Assembly: GCA_017445755.1 (NCBI GenBank)
Contig: JAFSSE010000004.1
Span: forward strand, 1-64,000
From: Bacteroidales bacterium
GTDB lineage: Bacteria; Bacteroidota; Bacteroidia; Bacteroidales; UBA932
Direction: 5' to 3'
DNA length: 64,000 nucleotides
The notes below the pieces were generated by a model, which was given only the letters and a program-made list of their open reading frames with translations, was not told where the DNA came from and made no database searches. A program made the translations under genes and the position numbers. Of this stretch, positions 1 to 7,993 are shown in pieces; within the stretch, counting starts at the first letter, position 1, and every line of letters starts with the position of its first letter.

Positions 1-1
1 C

Positions 2-100
2 AAACTGGCAAGGGCGGAGCGCCGTATCGGGCAGTTGGAGATGGAACTGGACCTTGTAAAAAAAAAGAACGCCTTGGTGGCGAAACTAAGAAAAGGATAG
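2..100 (+). pseudogene. C-terminal tail of an IS3-type transposase OrfA (cut by window edge)
   Basis: An open frame enters from the left edge and stops at 98-100. Its last 32 residues form a charged helix (ERRIGQLEMELDLVKKK) resembling the C-terminal leucine-zipper tail of IS3-family OrfA proteins, which pair with OrfB through a -1 frameshift. An A9G run at about 59-68, of the kind IS3 elements use as a slippery site, lies inside it. The -1 frame beyond the run stays open to about 327 but shows no integrase-core (DDE) sequence, so the element appears truncated before OrfB. Nothing recognisable is seen in 101-304. The family assignment rests on one helix and is uncertain. Confidence 0.4.
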
Positions 101-304
101 TAGCCCTCCTGTCTGAGGATAAATCTCGATCACTTGATCGTAGTATTGGATTTTCTTCTCTGTTTGATAAACTAACATTGTTAACTCTTTGTTTCGGAGT
201 CAACTTTTTTCAGTTTAAGACAGAAGGTAGCAGGAATGTATCACGTAATGTCCTTATGTATAATTTGGACGCGCTTCTTCCTGTGGGGAGTGACACGTGT
301 TATA

Positions 305-1414
305 TCAATCCGCGAGGATGCCCATGAGCTCTGTATTGAACCAAATGAATTCCTTGCCGACCTTATCCTTGCTGAGCATTCCAAGAGATTCCAACTCCGT
401 CAAATACTTCTTTGCCGTATTGATGCTTTTAATTTTATCCGAAAGCAGGTTCTTCGGCCTGATGTAGGGTTGCTCAAACAATTTTGGAATGTCCATTCTG
501 GCTACTGCAAGCCTGTTTTCCAGCATGATTTCGCGTGTTTTTTCCATCAGGGCTTTTATACGCAAAATCTTGTCCGTGGTATATTCTGCGGTTTGCGAAA
601 CCGCCTCCAGCATATACATGATCCAAGGTTTCCAAAGCATGGTTCCTGTTATGCCATTGAGCCTATTGTAATACTCATCTTTATTCTGGAGTATATAGGC
701 GCTGAGATACAGGATAGGCAAATCCAGCAGTTTTTTTTGTTTCAGATACAGCAGGCAGAGAACTCTTCCGGTTCGGCCGTTACCGTCCCGGAAAGGGTGT
801 ATGGCCTCGAACTGATAGTGAGACATTGCCATTTTCAGGAGCGGATCAATGGGGTACTTTTCATCATCATTCAAGAAATCCAGCAGTTCTGCCATTTTTT
901 TCTCCACCACACCTTTACCTCTTGGCGGCGTGTAAACGGTTTCGGCCACCAGAGACCCCCAGCCTCTTTTTTTTATTACAACTTCTGCCTGATACGGGCG
1001 GATCCCGTCATGGGAACGTTTAATCTCGCGGTAAACGTCTATTATGGTTCCGAGAGTCATGGACTTGTTGGCCACTATGTCTTGATACCCCTTCCAAAGA
1101 GCCTCCCTATAGTGTAGAATCTCTTTGGCGGGACCTTCCATATAATCGTCTTCCTGATATGACAAAGAACGGTAGAGTTCGTCATCAGTGGTGAATATAT
1201 TCTCTATGGCACTACTGGCCTTAGCCTCGCGGAGAGCTATGGTGTTGACAAATATTGATTGGTTGGGAAGCATAGATGCCAATCCTTTTAATTCTGCCAG
1301 ACGCCGGCTGGCCAGCGTAAGCTTGTCAACAAGCTCTTTGTCTTGATACAGGGCTGTTGCCGGGGGTAGAGGTGGCAGTTGATTGTAAGGTGTGTTACGG
1401 TCGTATGCGTCCAT
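305..1414 (-). CDS. Fic family protein (AMPylase-type, class II, with C-terminal winged helix)
   Basis: The 369-residue product has the full Fic core motif HPFRDGNGRTGR at residues 206-217, whose histidine is the catalytic base for transfer of AMP to a target hydroxyl. An N-terminal inhibitory helix motif S67-x3-E71-N72 (within SSAIEN) marks a class II Fic protein that holds itself inactive. The N-terminal part matches the Fic_N region, and the last 90 or so residues resemble the winged-helix domain common in such proteins. It is cytosolic and its target is unknown. It sits alone in an accessory patch next to IS debris. The ATG at 1414 follows a promoter with a large inverted repeat (1438-1484), and the C-terminal DNA-binding-like domain makes autoregulation plausible. 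Confidence 0.9.
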   Translation of the reverse strand: MDAYDRNTPYNQLPPLPPATALYQDKELVDKLTLASRRLAELKGLASMLPNQSIFVNTIALREAKASSAIENIFTTDDELYRSLSYQEDDYMEGPAKEILHYREALWKGYQDIVANKSMTLGTIIDVYREIKRSHDGIRPYQAEVVIKKRGWGSLVAETVYTPPRGKGVVEKKMAELLDFLNDDEKYPIDPLLKMAMSHYQFEAIHPFRDGNGRTGRVLCLLYLKQKKLLDLPILYLSAYILQNKDEYYNRLNGITGTMLWKPWIMYMLEAVSQTAEYTTDKILRIKALMEKTREIMLENRLAVARMDIPKLFEQPYIRPKNLLSDKIKSINTAKKYLTELESLGMLSKDKVGKEFIWFNTELMGILAD

Positions 1415-1437
1415 TTTTTGACGAGTATTCGTTCAAG

Positions 1438-1484
1438 TGTCAAAAATAGCAAAATTTTGACAGAAACAAAAGAATCTGTCAAAA
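1438..1484 (-). promoter_or_regulatory. fic promoter overlapped by TGTCAAAA/TTTTGACA repeats
   Basis: On the minus strand a -7 box TATTTTTG (1448-1441) is preceded, 18 bp upstream, by a TTTG (1470-1467). The TTTG lies in the 10-bp spacer of a perfect inverted repeat, TTTTGACAGA (1455-1464) and TCTGTCAAAA (1475-1484). A third copy of the half-site, TGTCAAAA, lies at 1438-1445 over the -7 box. Any protein binding the repeat would cover both promoter elements. Confidence 0.6.
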
Positions 1485-1590
1485 AAAACAATCTCCCCGG
1501 ATTCAAGTACGAAACGTGGGCTCTCGACATTCGCCGGGTTAAACAATAAGGGGCTATCTTTCCCGCAAGATAAGGATTCCTGACGATAAT

Positions 1591-1628
1591 AACAAAAAGA
1601 AACCGCCCCTCGCTGTGCGGGAGGCGGT
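1591..1628 (-). terminator. Intrinsic terminator after the FISUMP gene
   Basis: Reading the minus strand, a GC-rich hairpin with outer arms ACCGCC (1628-1623) and GGCGGT (1607-1602) and a further CCGC/GCG pairing inside is followed by a T-rich tract (TTTCTTTTTG). It begins 20 bases after the stop codon at 1648. Confidence 0.75.
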
Positions 1629-1647
1629 GAAAAGGTACGCACACTTA

Positions 1648-2265
1648 TCATTTACTGCGAACAGGTCTAACTGAGTTACCAACAAAGCGGTTGGCGGCCC
1701 TCAAAACCACGTCGCTCTCAAGGCAAAGCGAGTAAGCACCGTCCGGGGCAACGGTAGACAAAGTTGAAGACCAGTAGAAACCACGTTGTTCATAATAGAA
1801 GAGATAAGGGTTTGTGAACGTTCTGAATCCACCGTATGGCAGGAAAATGCTTTTCCCGTTAACTTTATATGTAATCTGAAGTCCGGGTTTCCCGTTTAAT
1901 GATTTATGCTCCCACTGATAATTGGAATTCTCCCTGGTCTGTAAAAGCTCATTCAACTCTCTTTCAGTCGGCATTCTCATCTGCCCAGAAGATTTAATAT
2001 AAGCGATGTCGTCTGCGATCTCAAGTTGCGCATTATTGTCTACACGTCCGAAATCTTCGTTATAGTTGTATTTGGTAAGCTTATTATAATCTCCCTCAGA
2101 CCATTTATAATTATCCCAAGACATTTTATCCTTGGTCTCAATTTCTCCCCATGCATAAAGGTCGCCAGTTTCTTCTGGTTTGGTTGCTCCTACATTGCAT
2201 TCCCCCCAGTAAACACTTAGCCCGATATCATGCAACAAACTCTGATTGCTCGGATGAAAATGCAT
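1648..2265 (-). CDS. FISUMP-domain protein, 5'-truncated and fused to a foreign leader
   Basis: From about residue 14 the product is a typical FISUMP domain (Fibrobacter succinogenes major paralogous domain): it opens with IGLSVYWGECNVGATKPEE and DLYAWGE, carries the MRMPTERELNELL segment, and closes with GFYWSST and NSVRPVRSK. Proteins of this family in Bacteroidales are normally secreted or lipid-anchored and begin with a signal peptide and often Ig-like domains. Here there is no signal peptide: the first 12 residues are an out-of-frame reading of an ATPase gene remnant (2228-2305). The domain core is intact, but export is unlikely. It may be transcribed from the ATPase remnant's promoter at 2326-2357. 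It is best regarded as a chimera or pseudogene with an intact 3' half. Confidence 0.7.
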   Translation of the reverse strand: MHFHPSNQSLLHDIGLSVYWGECNVGATKPEETGDLYAWGEIETKDKMSWDNYKWSEGDYNKLTKYNYNEDFGRVDNNAQLEIADDIAYIKSSGQMRMPTERELNELLQTRENSNYQWEHKSLNGKPGLQITYKVNGKSIFLPYGGFRTFTNPYLFYYEQRGFYWSSTLSTVAPDGAYSLCLESDVVLRAANRFVGNSVRPVRSK

Positions 2266-2305
2266 CCTTCAGCCTGCGGATTTCTTCTTTTCTGCCTATC
2301 AGCAT
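2228..2305 (-). pseudogene. N-terminal stump of an AAA ATPase gene (DUF234-like)
   Basis: An ATG at 2305 opens 25 codons reading MLIGRKEEIRRLKDAF and then SSEQSEFVA, ending at TGA (2230-2228). GR-KEE--RL-----S--SEFVAVYGRR is the start of the large Bacteroidota family of P-loop ATPases with DUF234-type C-termini, where a Walker A site follows directly. Here the frame breaks exactly where YGRRRVGKT would be expected, and FISUMP sequence takes over in another frame. Its promoter and palindrome (2313-2380) are still intact. Assignment is by recognition of the family's opening motif. Confidence 0.6.
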
Positions 2306-2312
2306 AAGTCGT

Positions 2313-2380
2313 TACATTTGTTGCCCAAATGTATTTATTTTTAGCGGAATCTGCAAATTTTTCGGCGATTCCGCTAAAAA
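2313..2380 (-). promoter_or_regulatory. Promoter of the ATPase remnant with two inverted repeats
   Basis: On the minus strand, TTTG (2357-2354), a 20-bp spacer and TACATTTG (2333-2326) form a consensus Bacteroidota promoter. The TTTG lies in the 15-bp spacer of a perfect 14-bp inverted repeat, TTTTTAGCGGAATC (2338-2351) and GATTCCGCTAAAAA (2367-2380). The -7 box is itself half of a second perfect repeat, TACATTTG (2313-2320) and CAAATGTA (2326-2333). The start codon follows at 2305. Confidence 0.65.
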
Positions 2381-2409
2381 TAGCGCCGTTCATTGGCGGC
2401 GAAGCCGCC

Positions 2410-2512
2410 TTATTTGTGGACATGCAGCTGCTCGGCAATCTGACTTTTGTTGAGTCCTGCTTTCAGGAAAGCAGAAATTTCGTACCTCTTGGTCGCTGGT
2501 AAGGTGCTTCAT
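2410..2512 (-). pseudogene. IS30-family transposase, frameshifted N-terminal fragment
   Basis: Starting at ATG 2512, the first codons give MKHLTSDQ. After one extra base the sequence continues in the next frame as RYEISAFLKAGLNKSQIAEQ then LHVHK and a stop at 2412-2410. This is the helix-turn-helix head of IS30 transposases (normally continuing -STISREIKRN). The gene is therefore both frameshifted near codon 9 and cut off after about 33 codons. A TACTTTTG -7-like box lies at 2550-2543. A GGCGGC-TTC-GCCGCC hairpin follows the cut. No terminal repeats of the element were identified. Confidence 0.6.
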
Positions 2513-2682
2513 AATGTGACTGAGTTTTGGCGAATGAGGCCACAAAAGTAAGCAATCTTATCAGCACCGGAGATGTCAATCCTTTCGGCATCTCTTTTTC
2601 CGCTTTTGTAACTACTTGTTTTTCAGTCACCTTTAACAAAAGTTGCGTTTAAAAGTTGAAAACGGCGGGTTTCAACGATTCC

Positions 2683-2880
2683 TCAGCACCCGACTGGACG
2701 CTGAAATTTGAAATACTCGAGGTATATCCCGGGGACAGGTATGCCGATACCGTAATCACCGAATTGTTCTTCGACGGAATAGATGTTCATTGAGAAAATA
2801 ACCTCTCCGTTCCGGCCGTTATATATCGTGATTGGATCCCCGTGCATAAAGGTGATGACATAGTTGTACTGGTTGCACAA
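2683..2880 (-). CDS. Hypothetical small ORF, possibly a gene remnant
   Basis: A 65-codon frame that would need a TTG start; the open frame extends upstream to a TAG at 2952-2950 without any ATG. The translated text is not obviously random (FMHGDPITIYNGRNGEVIFS), with aromatic and charged residues in a plausible protein composition, but no family was recognised. It lies just downstream of the ATPase gene on the same strand, separated by 82 bp. It may be the 3' end of a gene destroyed by the rearrangements in this patch. The 170 bp between it and the IS30 fragment show nothing else. Confidence 0.25.
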   Translation of the reverse strand: MCNQYNYVITFMHGDPITIYNGRNGEVIFSMNIYSVEEQFGDYGIGIPVPGIYLEYFKFQRPVGC

Positions 2881-2962
2881 CGTCTCCAGACTGGCGATTC
2901 TCGCCTCATGGTCGTTAATCTTGTTCCGTTTCGGTGAATCTGGGAAATTCTAACTATACTGT

Positions 2963-4321
2963 TCATTCGATGCCTTCTTTTGCCTCAATGCAGAATACCG
3001 CATAAAGCGGAATGGCCTTGATTTCACCCACAAACCCGAAGTTCTTTCCGGAGATTCGGTACGCGAAAGGGCAGTTGTAGGTCTTCTTGAAATAGTTCAT
3101 GCTGATGGCATCTACCTTCCTGCCTTTCTTGACCTCTACAGGAATTACATCCAATCCGTCCTGCAGGATGTATTCCACTTCCTGAGTATTATCATTTTTC
3201 CAATAACGAAGCGTTATGCCATTGGCAGAGAGTGCCTGGGCCACGTAGTTCTCAGCGACCGAACCAAGGAACGTGTTCTCGGTGTCGATGGAACTCAGCA
3301 GTAGCTGGGCAGGCATTTGCGCCATTGTGTTCAGCAGGCCAATATCGGACATATAAATCTTGAAGTCGCTGTCATCTTCCTGGGCCGAGAGGGGAATGAA
3401 ACCATGTGATATCAGCTTGCATTTATGTACTATCCCGGCCAGTATGAGCCACTCAATGGCTTCACCGAAGATTTTGGCGGTTCCGCCCTTTTGTGCGAGC
3501 TTGTACTGGAACTTGCGGTTCTCTTTGGCCAGTTGAGCCGGGATGGAATTGAAACACGCTCTGATCTTTACGGTGGTTGCCGGTTTTGCGTATTTGGCCA
3601 TATCGGCATTGTAACCAATCAAGATGGACTGCTGAACGGCTCTGCACTCCAGAAAACTATGGGTCTGGGCGTATTTACCTACACTTTCGGGCATGCCTCC
3701 GACTATCAGGTAGCGCTGGTACAGGTCAAGCGCCATCTGATGAACAGAAGCCGGCATTGCCTCATTTGAGTTGAAGTGGCTGCGGATATCCTGGGCAAGG
3801 ACATCCATATTGATGGCCCATAGGAACTCTTCAAAATCCATAGGGTAGAGGCGGAGTTCGTCCACCTTGCCTACAGGATAAGAGAACTCCTCTTCTTCCT
3901 GTTTTTCCCTATCTTCTTCTACGGGCTTGTTTCCCTGATTAACAGCCACGCCCAGAAGGCTGCCGGCAGCCACAATGTCATACTGAGGATAATCCTCCTG
4001 AAAATATTTGAGAGCAAGCAGCGCCTGTTTGCAGTCCTGAATCTCATCCAGAATAACCAGCGTCTCGTGAGGGACAATTCGCTCATTATAGATAGTTTCC
4101 AGATAAGCAATAATCTCCAAAGGATTGATATTGTCCTTGAGGAAATTGCGAACATCAGGAAACAAATCAAGACTGACCTTGATATAATTCTTATAGTGCT
4201 CCCGCCCGAATTCTTCCAAAATATATGTTTTGCCAACTTGGCGGGCTCCCTGAAGTATGAGGGGCTTATGATCCGGCCTGTTCTTCCAGTCTATGAGCCA
4301 CTGAGTGATTTTTCTTTTCAT
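2963..4321 (-). CDS. ATP-binding protein, AAA_14 + DUF4143
   Basis: A 452-residue P-loop ATPase. The Walker A motif GARQVGKT is at residues 25-32 and Walker B LVILDEIQ at 88-95, as in AAA_14. The C-terminal DUF4143 region ends in a PD-(D/E)xK-like nuclease fold with E-V-E-Y and VEVKKGRK as the probable metal-site residues. Such genes are present in many divergent copies in Bacteroidota genomes; their role is unsettled, with defence or mobile-element functions proposed. The start was set at the ATG at 4321, giving the usual MKRKI opening; the longer frame back to 4360 would run into the promoter. It stands alone, preceded by its own palindromic promoter (4348-4408). Confidence 0.88.
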   Translation of the reverse strand: MKRKITQWLIDWKNRPDHKPLILQGARQVGKTYILEEFGREHYKNYIKVSLDLFPDVRNFLKDNINPLEIIAYLETIYNERIVPHETLVILDEIQDCKQALLALKYFQEDYPQYDIVAAGSLLGVAVNQGNKPVEEDREKQEEEEFSYPVGKVDELRLYPMDFEEFLWAINMDVLAQDIRSHFNSNEAMPASVHQMALDLYQRYLIVGGMPESVGKYAQTHSFLECRAVQQSILIGYNADMAKYAKPATTVKIRACFNSIPAQLAKENRKFQYKLAQKGGTAKIFGEAIEWLILAGIVHKCKLISHGFIPLSAQEDDSDFKIYMSDIGLLNTMAQMPAQLLLSSIDTENTFLGSVAENYVAQALSANGITLRYWKNDNTQEVEYILQDGLDVIPVEVKKGRKVDAISMNYFKKTYNCPFAYRISGKNFGFVGEIKAIPLYAVFCIEAKEGIE

Positions 4322-4347
4322 AGCAATTACAGCCATTAATTCCCAGG

Positions 4348-4408
4348 CAAATATAATCAAAAACTATGAAAAAGTCACAAAATTTTGATTTTTTCATAGT
4401 TTTCGATT
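4348..4408 (-). promoter_or_regulatory. ATPase promoter with 19-bp imperfect inverted repeat
   Basis: A minus-strand -7 box TATATTTG lies at 4355-4348. A TTTG at 4381-4378, 22 bp upstream, sits in the spacer of a perfect 14-bp inverted repeat, AAAACTATGAAAAA (4360-4373) and TTTTTCATAGTTTT (4390-4403). After one mismatch the arms extend by AATC/GATT to 4355 and 4408. The loop contains a smaller palindrome, CAAAATTTTG (4378-4387). The layout parallels 2313-2380 and 1438-1484, although the arm sequences differ. Confidence 0.6.
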
Positions 4409-4448
4409 GGTTTAGTGGTGGTTTGCCATTCTTAATGTACCGGGCGTA

Positions 4449-5102
4449 TCATATGGTAACAATACCGTCTGCGACGGCGCGGGCGACGCATTCCACAATG
4501 CTGTCAAGCCCGAATTTCCCTTTGATGCGTTCCTTGTAGCTATCCACGGTGTTGAGGGAAATCTCAAGGGCCGATGCAATCTGGGTATTGCTGTAGCCGG
4601 AGGTAGTAAGCTGGAGCACTTCAAGCTCGCGCGGAGTCAGCCCCTGGGGTTTACGATCTTCGAGATTCTCCTTCCCGCCGAAAAGGCGGATAATCCTCGC
4701 CGCATCAATAGTCTCACCGAAGAACAGGCACTTACCGGAGGCCACGTCGGCGATAGCCCCCACGATGGATTCGGGCGCCGAGTCCTTGGCAAGATAGGCG
4801 CAGGCCCCGGAACTGATGGCCTTAAGGATGTACGCCGGCTTTTTGTAATGGGACAGCACGAGGGTTCGAACGGCGGGGAAAGCTTCCCGGAGAATGCCCA
4901 GCAGTGTGAGACCGTCGGTCTCGGCCTCCAGGGTGATGTCCACAACGGCAACGTTCGTGTCAGGATGGGCATTGAGAAAAGCCACGGCTGCCCCGGGCGT
5001 AGCCACAGTGTCAATCCGCGAGAACTCTGAACCGGCTTGAAGGGCCAGCTTAAGACCCATCACAAAGACGGCGGAATCTTCAATGAGAAGTACGTTTATC
5101 AT
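4449..5102 (-). CDS. Response regulator, NarL/LuxR type
   Basis: 217 residues. The receiver domain has the acidic pocket E8-D9, phosphoacceptor D55 in VVDITLE and the switch lysine in AYLAKDSAP. The C-terminal GerE-type helix-turn-helix begins LTPRELEVLQL and includes YSNTQIASALEISLNTVDSY. It would bind DNA as a dimer when phosphorylated. Its ATG overlaps the TGA of the upstream histidine kinase gene (5099-5102), so the two are translationally coupled and almost certainly cognate partners. Targets are not known; the palindromes at 9564-9582 and 9603-9617 near the neighbouring lipoprotein gene are candidates. Confidence 0.92.
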   Translation of the reverse strand: MINVLLIEDSAVFVMGLKLALQAGSEFSRIDTVATPGAAVAFLNAHPDTNVAVVDITLEAETDGLTLLGILREAFPAVRTLVLSHYKKPAYILKAISSGACAYLAKDSAPESIVGAIADVASGKCLFFGETIDAARIIRLFGGKENLEDRKPQGLTPRELEVLQLTTSGYSNTQIASALEISLNTVDSYKERIKGKFGLDSIVECVARAVADGIVTI

Positions 5103-7939
5103 AAATGTATCGTTATTTCTAGCCCCCCTTCAGCCCGGTTGCGGAAGTCCAGACGTGCGCCCATCTTATCCAAGAGTTCGCGGGTGATGACAAGGCCAAG
5201 GCCATGGCCCCATTCCTCCCGGCCGTCTTCCTTCATTCCGGGACCTTCATCGGTGATGGTGATGCTGTGCCCCCCGGCCTGCAAAATTACTCTTCCGCCC
5301 TCAGGTGATGCCTTTACGGCATTGTCCAGAAGGTTCCTTAGGCAGGTCAGGAGCATATTCCGGTCGGTCCGGACAGAAAGATTATCAGGGACGTCAATTT
5401 CTATGCAGCTTCCGATGCGGATGCTCCCGGCCGCCTCCTTAAAAAGCTCCAGAAGGTTTTCTTCCCTCATCACCGGCTCAAGCATGCCCTTTTGATTCAG
5501 GGACCACAGAAGCAGATCCTCCAGAAGGAAGGAAGTATTATCGGTCGATGCGGCCAGAGCTTCAAGCCCTCCTTTCAATTGCTCGGGTGGAAGCGATTCC
5601 ATCTGTTCCAAAAGCTGATGGGAAAGGAAGCGGTTGCCGGAAATAGGACCCCGCAAATCGTGGGAGATAATGGAGAACAGGCGGTTACGCATGTCCAGTT
5701 CCTTTATCAGCATCCTTCGCTCCCGAAGGCGTATGACCGTCCATACAATAACGGCAACCAGGAGCGCATACAGTACCAGAAACGGCCAGCGGAGCCATAG
5801 CGGCAGGGGAACTCGAATCGTCCGGATGCCGTTTTCTCCTTTCTCCCATCGGCCGAAGATGTCGGAGCTTTGCTCCTGAAGAGTGTAGCGCCCCGGCATC
5901 ATGCCCTCCGGAAGTCCGGGGAAGGCCCCTTCTATCCATGGCCCGCCGCCAAGGCGGTAGCGATGGTGCACCAGGGGTGAGAGGAGAAGGTTGTCGGAGG
6001 CGTTGAGGGCGAGAAGACTGTCGGGATGGAAGACGGCGGCCCCTTCCGGACCTCCAAAGCCAAGGCGGCCGTCCCTGAGCATGCATGCCGCACGTTCGCC
6101 ATAGATGTCGGATGGGAAGCCAAGGGCTTTGTGCGCGACGCCGACAGTTCCGTCGGTATCCACGAAATACAGACCCTCTTCGGTTCCGGCCCAGAGGCGA
6201 CCTTTTGCATCTGACTTAACGGATTGGACCAGTTTGCCGCGGAAGAGGCACTTCCCGGAAGGTGTCCATAGGCCTCGCTGGGTGGCCACCCATAAGGTCC
6301 CGTCAGGGGCAAGACAGAGGTCTGTAACGTAGTTGTCAGGGATGGAAAGGGTGTCTGAAGGATTTGGTAAATACTTGGTAGTGAGACGCGTATCCTTGTC
6401 AATGACAGTCAGACCGGCTTCAGTTGTGCCATAGGCCAGATTGCCGTCGGCATCCTCAATGAGGCGGCTTCCAAGACGGGAACTCAGATAGATGGTGGAA
6501 TCCACCTTTGGAGTAGGATAATAGAAGGGACTCAGCCATTCCGGGGGCAGAGTTTTCCCGGTTTTCCGGTCCCATTCGTTGAGGCCGACGCCCTCCCATG
6601 TGACCACGTAAAAGCGTCCGTCGGAGGCCTCCAGGAAGTCCGTAATCCAGTTGGAAGTAATGCGGTCTCCCCATGCCACGATATCCTGCAGCGAAGGGAT
6701 GGGGCCGCTCACGGCACCCCGGCTCACCCGGCCGTTTTTCCAGATATTGAAGCCGCAGCCGGCGTAGAGGCCAATGTAAACGGTTCCCTCACTGTCCTCA
6801 TAGAGGCATGAGACATGCCCCTCGTTGGGGCGGCCCGAAGGACGGTAGTCCACATGCGTCATGCCTGTTTCCGAGCTGGAATCTCCTATGATATATGCTC
6901 CGTCATCGGCCGTTCCTACCCAGATCCGGCCGTCGGATGCTTCCAGAAGGGCCGTCACCTGCTTGGAGGGAACCTCAAGGACCTGCACATGCTGAAGCGT
7001 CGGGCTCAGCACGCTGAGGCCGCTGTCGCCGCCAACCCAAATATTGCCCTGGCGGTCCTCAAAGATACAGTAAAGTTCGGCTGACGCGATGGAGGAGGGG
7101 TTGTCCGGCTCATGGCGGTACACCACTGTCTCTTCCGGCCTGTCCGGATTGACGGTCCCCAAACCATATGATCCTGCCGCCCAGAGCCGGCCCTTGCTGT
7201 CTGTCAGGAGCCGTGCATGGGCGATGGGGAGGCGTCCATGACAGATAACGTCTGGGCCGTCAAAGGTGTTGAGGGTGCTCCGGTGGTCGTCGAAGGCGTA
7301 TAAAGTCCCATTCACCTCGGCGTAGCTGCCCGTGCAATAGGTGTCGGAGTAGCGGAGCTGCGATTGGGGTTTTGTCCGGTCCTGGATGTACTGTGTCCGT
7401 ACAATGCGTCCGCCAAACCAGAGGGCGCCGCTATGGTCTTCAAAGATCTGGTAATAGGGGTAGTCTCCCTCGCTGTGGCGTTTGCTATATGCAGTTCGAA
7501 GCTCCTCCCTGATACCTCCCTTAGGGGAATAGCTGAGTTTCAAAATGACGCTGTCGCCAACGGTCGCCCATATATGACCCTCCGAATCGCAGAGCAATGC
7601 ACGGATGAGACAGCCCTGAAGGGCCATGGAGCCGTCGGCCCAGATTCCATCGGTGGTTCCTGCCCATACATGGCCTTCATGGTCAACTGCGAGCGACGTA
7701 ACCCTCCTGTCGGGAAGGACCGTTCGGAACTCCACGCCATCGAAACGGCACAGGCCGCCGCGAGTGCCCACCCAAAGCATGCCTCCAGCGTCCTGCGCGA
7801 TGGCATAGACCGCCGATGATGGAAGGCCGTCGGACGCACCATAGTTCTTGAAGCGAGGGATGCTGCCATTCCGGGCGAAGCCGAGGACTCCTCCCGGCAT
7901 AGCCAACAGAATAAACAGTATGAGTCCCCATCTCCTCAT
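5099..7939 (-). CDS. Two-component sensor histidine kinase with Reg_prop propeller
   Basis: 946 residues from the ATG at 7939 (a GTG at 7954 gives a longer but less likely form that would contain the promoter). A signal peptide (MRRWGLILFILLAMPGG) is followed by two seven-bladed-type propellers of Reg_prop repeats such as GMLWVGTRGGLCRFDG, a Y_Y_Y-like segment, one membrane helix (about 715-740), and a cytoplasmic kinase core. The H box is ISHDLRGPI with His-760; N, G1 and G2 boxes appear as NLLDNAVKAS, DEGPGMKED and GHGLGLVIT. Unlike the hybrid sensors of many Bacteroides, it carries no receiver or AraC domain; the regulator is the next gene. The periplasmic propeller presumably senses a small molecule or glycan. 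Confidence 0.92.
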   Translation of the reverse strand: MRRWGLILFILLAMPGGVLGFARNGSIPRFKNYGASDGLPSSAVYAIAQDAGGMLWVGTRGGLCRFDGVEFRTVLPDRRVTSLAVDHEGHVWAGTTDGIWADGSMALQGCLIRALLCDSEGHIWATVGDSVILKLSYSPKGGIREELRTAYSKRHSEGDYPYYQIFEDHSGALWFGGRIVRTQYIQDRTKPQSQLRYSDTYCTGSYAEVNGTLYAFDDHRSTLNTFDGPDVICHGRLPIAHARLLTDSKGRLWAAGSYGLGTVNPDRPEETVVYRHEPDNPSSIASAELYCIFEDRQGNIWVGGDSGLSVLSPTLQHVQVLEVPSKQVTALLEASDGRIWVGTADDGAYIIGDSSSETGMTHVDYRPSGRPNEGHVSCLYEDSEGTVYIGLYAGCGFNIWKNGRVSRGAVSGPIPSLQDIVAWGDRITSNWITDFLEASDGRFYVVTWEGVGLNEWDRKTGKTLPPEWLSPFYYPTPKVDSTIYLSSRLGSRLIEDADGNLAYGTTEAGLTVIDKDTRLTTKYLPNPSDTLSIPDNYVTDLCLAPDGTLWVATQRGLWTPSGKCLFRGKLVQSVKSDAKGRLWAGTEEGLYFVDTDGTVGVAHKALGFPSDIYGERAACMLRDGRLGFGGPEGAAVFHPDSLLALNASDNLLLSPLVHHRYRLGGGPWIEGAFPGLPEGMMPGRYTLQEQSSDIFGRWEKGENGIRTIRVPLPLWLRWPFLVLYALLVAVIVWTVIRLRERRMLIKELDMRNRLFSIISHDLRGPISGNRFLSHQLLEQMESLPPEQLKGGLEALAASTDNTSFLLEDLLLWSLNQKGMLEPVMREENLLELFKEAAGSIRIGSCIEIDVPDNLSVRTDRNMLLTCLRNLLDNAVKASPEGGRVILQAGGHSITITDEGPGMKEDGREEWGHGLGLVITRELLDKMGARLDFRNRAEGGLEITIHL

Positions 7940-7943
7940 GTCA

Positions 7944-7973
7944 CAAAGATACACCTTTCCGGCAGCAAAACAA
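7944..7973 (-). promoter_or_regulatory. Promoter of the histidine kinase operon
   Basis: Minus strand: TTG (7973-7971), a 19-bp spacer, and TATCTTTG (7951-7944). Only four bases separate the -7 box from the ATG at 7939, so the message should be leaderless or nearly so. A GC-rich imperfect hairpin (7975-7994) lies just upstream and overlaps the stop codon of the lipoprotein gene; it may terminate that gene. Confidence 0.6.
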
Positions 7974-7993
7974 TGCCCCGCCGGCAGAGCGGG

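Noticed and set aside
236-1117. A 293-codon plus-strand frame over the Fic gene
   Set aside because: Lies wholly antisense to a Fic gene with a complete catalytic motif.
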